A stretch of DNA of 64,000 nt from DASZIT01 sp036268775. Lineage in GTDB: Bacteria > Actinomycetota > Acidimicrobiia > Acidimicrobiales > RAAP-2. Below, piece by piece: positions 61,493-64,000 of this stretch (the first letter of the stretch is position 1; each line of letters starts with the position of its first letter). Below the pieces are notes generated by a model, which was not told the origin of the DNA, searched no databases, and saw only the letters and a program-made list of their open reading frames with translations. The DNA lies in the NCBI GenBank assembly GCA_036268775.1, contig DATATM010000020.1, positions 62,001 to 126,000 of the forward strand, read 5' to 3'. The translations under genes and the position numbers were made by a program.

Positions 61493-62092
61493 ATGGCGAC
61501 CGACGACCGGCTCGAGCTGACGGTGGCCGACGCCGCCGCCTGGAGGACATGGCTGCACCGCCAGGAGGAGTCGACCGGCGTCTGGCTGGTGCTGGCGAAA
61601 AAAGGCACCACCGACCCGACCAACCTCACCTACCAACAGGCACTGGAGGAGGGCCTCTGCTACGGATGGATCGACGGGCAGCGGGGCCGGCGCGACGAGA
61701 CCACCTTCCGGCAGCGTTTCACTCCCCGCCGGCCCCGGAGTCCGTGGTCGAAGCGGAACGTCGGCCTCGCCGAGCAGCTGATCCGGGAGGACCGGATGCG
61801 GCCGGAGGGCATGGTCGAAGTCGAGCGGGCCAAGGCCGACGGCCGTTGGGAGGCGGCCTACCACGGTCAGGCCCGCATCCAGGTCCCGGAAGATCTGGCT
61901 GCCGAACTGTCCACCCAGCCCAGGGCCCAAGCCATGTTCGAGATCCTCTCCAGCCAGAACCGGTATGCCATCCTCTTCCGGATCCACGGGGCCAAGCGGG
62001 CCGACACCCGGGCGCGGCGCATCACCCAGTTCGTCGACATGCTGGCTCGGGGCGAGACGATCCACCCCCAGAAGCGGGGGCTCGCCGACTGA
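61493..62092 (+). CDS. YdeI/OmpD-associated family protein
   Basis: 199 residues from ATG 61493. TWLHRQEESTGVWLVLAKKG, LTYQQALEEGLCYGWIDGQRGRR-type and FTPRRPRSPWSKRNV are the diagnostic motifs, and the C-terminal ARRITQFVDMLARGE completes the fold. Function of the family is unsettled. Convergent with leuD. Confidence 0.88.
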   Translation: MATDDRLELTVADAAAWRTWLHRQEESTGVWLVLAKKGTTDPTNLTYQQALEEGLCYGWIDGQRGRRDETTFRQRFTPRRPRSPWSKRNVGLAEQLIREDRMRPEGMVEVERAKADGRWEAAYHGQARIQVPEDLAAELSTQPRAQAMFEILSSQNRYAILFRIHGAKRADTRARRITQFVDMLARGETIHPQKRGLAD

Positions 62093-62104
62093 GGAGTCTC
62101 AGGT

Positions 62105-62698
62105 TCAGCGGGTGACGGGGAGCCAGTCGGGACGCCGCGACTCGTAAGCGTCGATCTCGTCGATGTGCCGGAGGGTGAGCCCGATGTCGTCCCACCCGTT
62201 GACCAGCCGCTCCCGGGTGAACTCGTCCATCGGGAAGGTCGTCTCGATGCCGGCGGCGGGGGCACCGACGGTTCCCGCCTCCACGTCGATGGTGATCTCC
62301 AGGGAGGGGTCGGCCACGATGGCGTCGAGCAGTTCCCGACCGATCTCCGGATCCACCTGGACCGGTACCAGGCCGACCTTGGTGCAGTTGTTGCGGAAGA
62401 TATCGGCGAACCCCGGGGAGATCACCGCCTGGAACCCGTAGTCCTGTAACGCCCACACCGCGTGTTCACGGGAGGAGCCGGTCCCGAAGTTGGGCCCGGA
62501 GACCAGCACGGTGGCGCCGGCGTAGGCCTCGTTGTTGAGGACGAAGTCGCGGTCGTCCCGCCACTCGGCGAACAGGCCGGCACCGAACCCGGTGCGCTCC
62601 ACCCGTTTCAGCCAGTCGGAGGGGATGATCTGATCGGTGTCCACGTCGGACCGGTCGAGTGGGACCCCGCGGCCGGTGACCACCCTGACGGCCTCCAT
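62105..62698 (-). CDS. leuD: 3-isopropylmalate dehydratase, small subunit
   Basis: 197 residues; ATG overlaps the leuC stop (TGATG). VPLDRSDVDTDQIIPSDWLKR and GPNFGTGSSREHAVWAL are the family motifs for the swivelling domain that carries the substrate-binding loop. Forms a heterodimer with LeuC in leucine synthesis. Confidence 0.95.
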   Translation of the reverse strand: MEAVRVVTGRGVPLDRSDVDTDQIIPSDWLKRVERTGFGAGLFAEWRDDRDFVLNNEAYAGATVLVSGPNFGTGSSREHAVWALQDYGFQAVISPGFADIFRNNCTKVGLVPVQVDPEIGRELLDAIVADPSLEITIDVEAGTVGAPAAGIETTFPMDEFTRERLVNGWDDIGLTLRHIDEIDAYESRRPDWLPVTR

Positions 62699-64000
62699 CA
62701 GTGCAGGTCCTCGGGAGTGGCGAAATGGCCGGCCACCGCGGTGGCCGCCGCCACCGCCGGCGACACCAGGTGGGTCCGCCCACCCCGTCCCTGACGCCCC
62801 TCGAAGTTGCGGTTGGAGGTGGATGCCGCCCGTTCCCCCTCAGCCAGCTTGTCCGGATTCATGGCCAGGCACATCGAGCAACCCGGCTGGCGCCACTCGA
62901 AGCCGGCAGCCAGGAAGACCCCGTCGAGCCCCTCCGACTCCGCCTGGACTTTCACCCGGTGGGAGCCGGGGACGACCAGCGCCCGGAGGCCGTCGCGGAC
63001 CTGTCGGCCCCGGAGGACATCGGCCGCCGCCCGGAGGTCTTCGATGCGACCGTTGGTGCAGGAGCCGATGAACACGGTGTCGACCGGGACGTCGCGGAGG
63101 GCGGTGCCGGCGGTCAGTCCCATGTACTCGAGGGCCCGGGCCGCCGCCTCCCGCTCGGTGGGGCTGGTGAACGACTCGGGGTCGGGGACCGATCCATCGA
63201 TGCGGGCCACCTGGGCCGGGTTGGTCCCCCAGGTGACGTGCGGGACCAGTTGGGTGGCGTCGATGGTCACCTCCTTGTCGAAGACGGCACCGGGATCGGT
63301 GGCCAGGCTGCGCCAGTCGGCGAGCGCCTCCTCCCACTCCGCCCCCTTGGGGGCGTGATCCCGTCCGGCCAGGTAGGCGAAGGTGGTCTCGTCCGGAGCG
63401 ATCATCCCGGCCCGGGCCCCGGCCTCGATCGACATGTTGCAGACGGTCATCCGACCTTCCATCGACAGCGCCCGGATGGCCGCCCCCCGGTACTCGATGA
63501 CGTGGCCGATGCCGCCGCCGGTGCCGATCTGGCCGATGACGGCCAGCACCACGTCCTTGGCCGTCACCCCGGCGGGGAGATCGCCGTCCACCGTCACCGA
63601 CATGGAGGCGGGGCGCCGCTGGGACAGGGTCTGGGTGGCCAGCACGTGCTCGACCTCACTGGTGCCGATGCCGAAGGCCAGGGCCCCGAAGGCACCGTGG
63701 GTCGAGGTATGGCTGTCGCCGCAGACGATGGTCATGCCCGGCTGGGTCAGCCCCTGCTCGGGCCCGATGATGTGGACGATCCCCTGGTTGACGTCGCCCA
63801 TCGGATAGCAGGTGATCCCGAACTCGCGGCAGTTCTCCGCCAACACCTCGAGTTGCTTGGCGGAGATGGGGTCGGCCACCGGCTTGTCGATGTCGACAGT
63901 AGGGACGTTGTGATCGGCGGTGGCGATGGTCAGATCGGGACGGTGCACCCCGCGCCCGGCCAGCCGGAGCCCTTCGAACGCCTGGGGGGAGGTGACCTCG
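62698..64000 (-). CDS. leuC: 3-isopropylmalate dehydratase, large subunit (5' end outside the window)
   Basis: About 434 C-terminal residues are present; the start lies beyond base 64000 (FEGLRLAGRGVHRPD at the edge is near the N-terminus). IVCGDSHTSTHGAFG, IGSCTNGRIEDLRAA and GCSMCLAMNPDKL carry the three cysteine ligands of the 4Fe-4S cluster. Isomerises 2- to 3-isopropylmalate with LeuD. Upstream partners such as leuB or leuA are not visible. Confidence 0.95.
   Translation of the reverse strand, partial: EVTSPQAFEGLRLAGRGVHRPDLTIATADHNVPTVDIDKPVADPISAKQLEVLAENCREFGITCYPMGDVNQGIVHIIGPEQGLTQPGMTIVCGDSHTSTHGAFGALAFGIGTSEVEHVLATQTLSQRRPASMSVTVDGDLPAGVTAKDVVLAVIGQIGTGGGIGHVIEYRGAAIRALSMEGRMTVCNMSIEAGARAGMIAPDETTFAYLAGRDHAPKGAEWEEALADWRSLATDPGAVFDKEVTIDATQLVPHVTWGTNPAQVARIDGSVPDPESFTSPTEREAAARALEYMGLTAGTALRDVPVDTVFIGSCTNGRIEDLRAAADVLRGRQVRDGLRALVVPGSHRVKVQAESEGLDGVFLAAGFEWRQPGCSMCLAMNPDKLAEGERAASTSNRNFEGRQGRGGRTHLVSPAVAAATAVAGHFATPEDLH

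Overview
The window looks like chromosomal DNA of a GC-rich actinobacterium, most likely of the class Acidimicrobiia. The reasons are the high GC content, frequent GTG and TTG starts, many 1 to 4 base stop/start overlaps, actinobacterial forms of SerC, EF-G2 and the PIN/ribbon-helix-helix toxin pair, and a secreted protein with GYWLV-type propeller repeats. The class is an inference from gene content; no rRNA or tRNA gene was seen. I saw no insertion sequence, prophage or CRISPR array, and gene density is high throughout.

Bases 1-20,000 hold two paralogous redox modules facing each other. Module A (651-4225, +) encodes a small Ser/Thr-rich membrane-anchored protein, an ApbE flavin transferase, a di-heme ferric-reductase-like membrane protein, a NuoF-like iron-sulfur flavoprotein and a three-cysteine ferredoxin. 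Module B (19532-12832, -) repeats this order, is preceded by its own two-component system, and ends with an extra cytochrome-b-like membrane protein. Neither module encodes a recognisable FMN-binding-domain protein as ApbE substrate, but the small proteins end in TGAS and SGQS, close to the ApbE target motif. Between the modules lie a hydrolase, a frameshifted collagen-like surface protein gene, an ECF42 sigma factor with its DGPF partner, a DHFR-like reductase and a second two-component system.

Bases 19,600-27,900 carry a methyltransferase and a minus-strand run: an acyltransferase/adenylate-ligase fusion, a phosphosulfolactate synthase (ComA) homologue, a VOC protein, a histidine phosphatase and a secreted esterase. 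Bases 27,900-43,800 hold KdpDE without kdpFABC, an Rrf2 regulator facing an NAD(P)-binding protein, an aldo/keto reductase and a P450, a sigma-like/GAF/ANTAR fusion regulator, a second copy of the methyltransferase, a three-gene operon (SDR, QueA-like, SufR-like regulator) behind two tandem palindromes, an EF-G2-like GTPase, and Ddn-like and PhyH-like enzymes.

Bases 43,800-64,000 are mainly amino-acid biosynthesis: ilvD, an ilvB-ilvN-ilvC operon behind a probable attenuator with an Ile/Leu/Val-rich leader peptide, serC and an aspartate-type aminotransferase starting back to back, serA, and leuC-leuD at the right edge. Interspersed are secreted hydrolases, a PRC-barrel protein, a toxin-antitoxin pair with a twin-palindrome operator, a methyltransferase without a normal start codon, and a MEDS/histidine-kinase-like ATPase sensor.
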